64,000 nt of DNA from Tipula vernalis (taxonomy: Eukaryota > Arthropoda > Insecta > Diptera > Tipulidae): positions 127,447,605 to 127,511,604 of the forward strand of contig OY282559.1 of NCBI GenBank assembly GCA_958295665.1, given 5' to 3'. A program made the position numbers and the translations under genes. This document shows positions 63,589 through 64,000 of the stretch, piece after piece. Each line of letters begins with the position of its first letter. Positions within the stretch are counted from its first letter, which is position 1. The notes beneath the pieces are model-generated. The model saw nothing but the letters and a program-made list of their open reading frames with translations, had not been told where the DNA came from and did not search any database.

Positions 63589-64000
63589 TACTTTTCTATT
63601 TTATAAGATTTAGTTTTTGGATAGTCACAAATATAAACAAAATGGAGGCACTAGCAGAAGTTTGCAGTGATAGATTTCCACAAGGTGCAGTGATGGTAAT
63701 TTCCAAGGTTGGTATTGGATGGCTTGCAATTTTACTTGCTCAATTGTGACTACCCAAACTTAATGGATTTAACTTTATCTTAGAGTTAAAATCCGCCTCG
63801 AAGGAGACTCATTCTTTCCTTACACATTTGGTTAGTACACAGGGCATTTTCTTACAATACAACTTCCAGTTTAGCGAATGAAAATTCGTTGCGAAACTAA
63901 ATTCGTTACACTAAAAGTTTCGTTAAACTGCTAGGTGTTCGATAAAAACAAAGTTGATCGTATTCGTTTTTTCGAGTTGCAAATATATTGAAAGTAAAAC
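63589..64000. other. Upstream of BEL-2 gag; possible leader or LTR, not resolved
   Basis: About 410 bp to the window edge on the upstream side of BEL-2 gag. A primer-binding site or LTR boundary would be expected here, but I could not identify one because no second LTR copy is present for comparison. Confidence 0.35.

Overview
The window reads as insect genomic DNA, most likely from a fly (Diptera). It is strongly AT-rich, has no operons or ribosome-binding-site-led genes, and nearly every recognisable coding stretch belongs to a transposable element. The lineages present (Ty3/gypsy, BEL/Pao, R1-like, jockey/CR1-like and I-like non-LTR elements, Tc1/mariner, piggyBac, Transib-like, MITEs) are a typical insect set. 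I could not recognise a single host gene with confidence. The species call is inference only.

Layout, left to right. 1-1930 (minus): 5' part of a two-ORF non-LTR element running off the left edge. 2981-4184: broken gene of a multicopy arthropod family with a PIN-like segment and a Cys-rich tail. 5023-8130 (minus): Ty3/gypsy pol relic broken by a foldback element (5831-6407) and a MITE (7287-7739). 8230-12378: diverged satellite of about 200-260 bp units, interrupted by three retroelement insertions, one of which carries an open RT/RNase H frame (8610-10343). 12379-12877: a non-LTR 3' end with an (AAT)n tail. 13540-14090: Tc1-like transposase relic. 14379-17130: 2.75-kb Transib-like DNA transposon with long inverted repeats and a 5-bp target duplication. 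17.1-23.4 kb: AT-rich DNA with minisatellites. 23440-25035 (minus): CR1-like relic. 25300-28620 (plus): second gypsy relic. 28.6-33.5 kb: AT-rich, nothing recognised.

33480-41460 is a three-level nest: a minus-strand gypsy element is split at 34064/40065 by a plus-strand R1-like element, which is itself split at 34674/37863 by a minus-strand CR1-like element. Both junctions have target-site duplications and both host frames resume correctly. 41820-44870 (minus): BEL/Pao pol relic carrying another (ATT)n-tailed insertion. 44890-46480: jockey-like relic. 46523-48034: complete-length but dead Tc1-type transposon. 51570-54915: unusual element made of about 21 tandem copies of a roughly 145-bp monomer, bounded by inverted repeats. 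57957-61545: mariner relic into which an apparently intact piggyBac (58113-60892, 648-residue transposase) inserted at TTAA. 62090-63588 (minus): second BEL/Pao relic (gag and start of pol).

The genes do not form a pathway; they record successive insertions. The order of events can be read from who interrupts whom. The piggyBac element is the only one that looks potentially autonomous. The strongest candidates for something undescribed are the inverted-repeat-bounded tandem array (51570-54915) and the element with interleaved inverted repeats (5831-6407).
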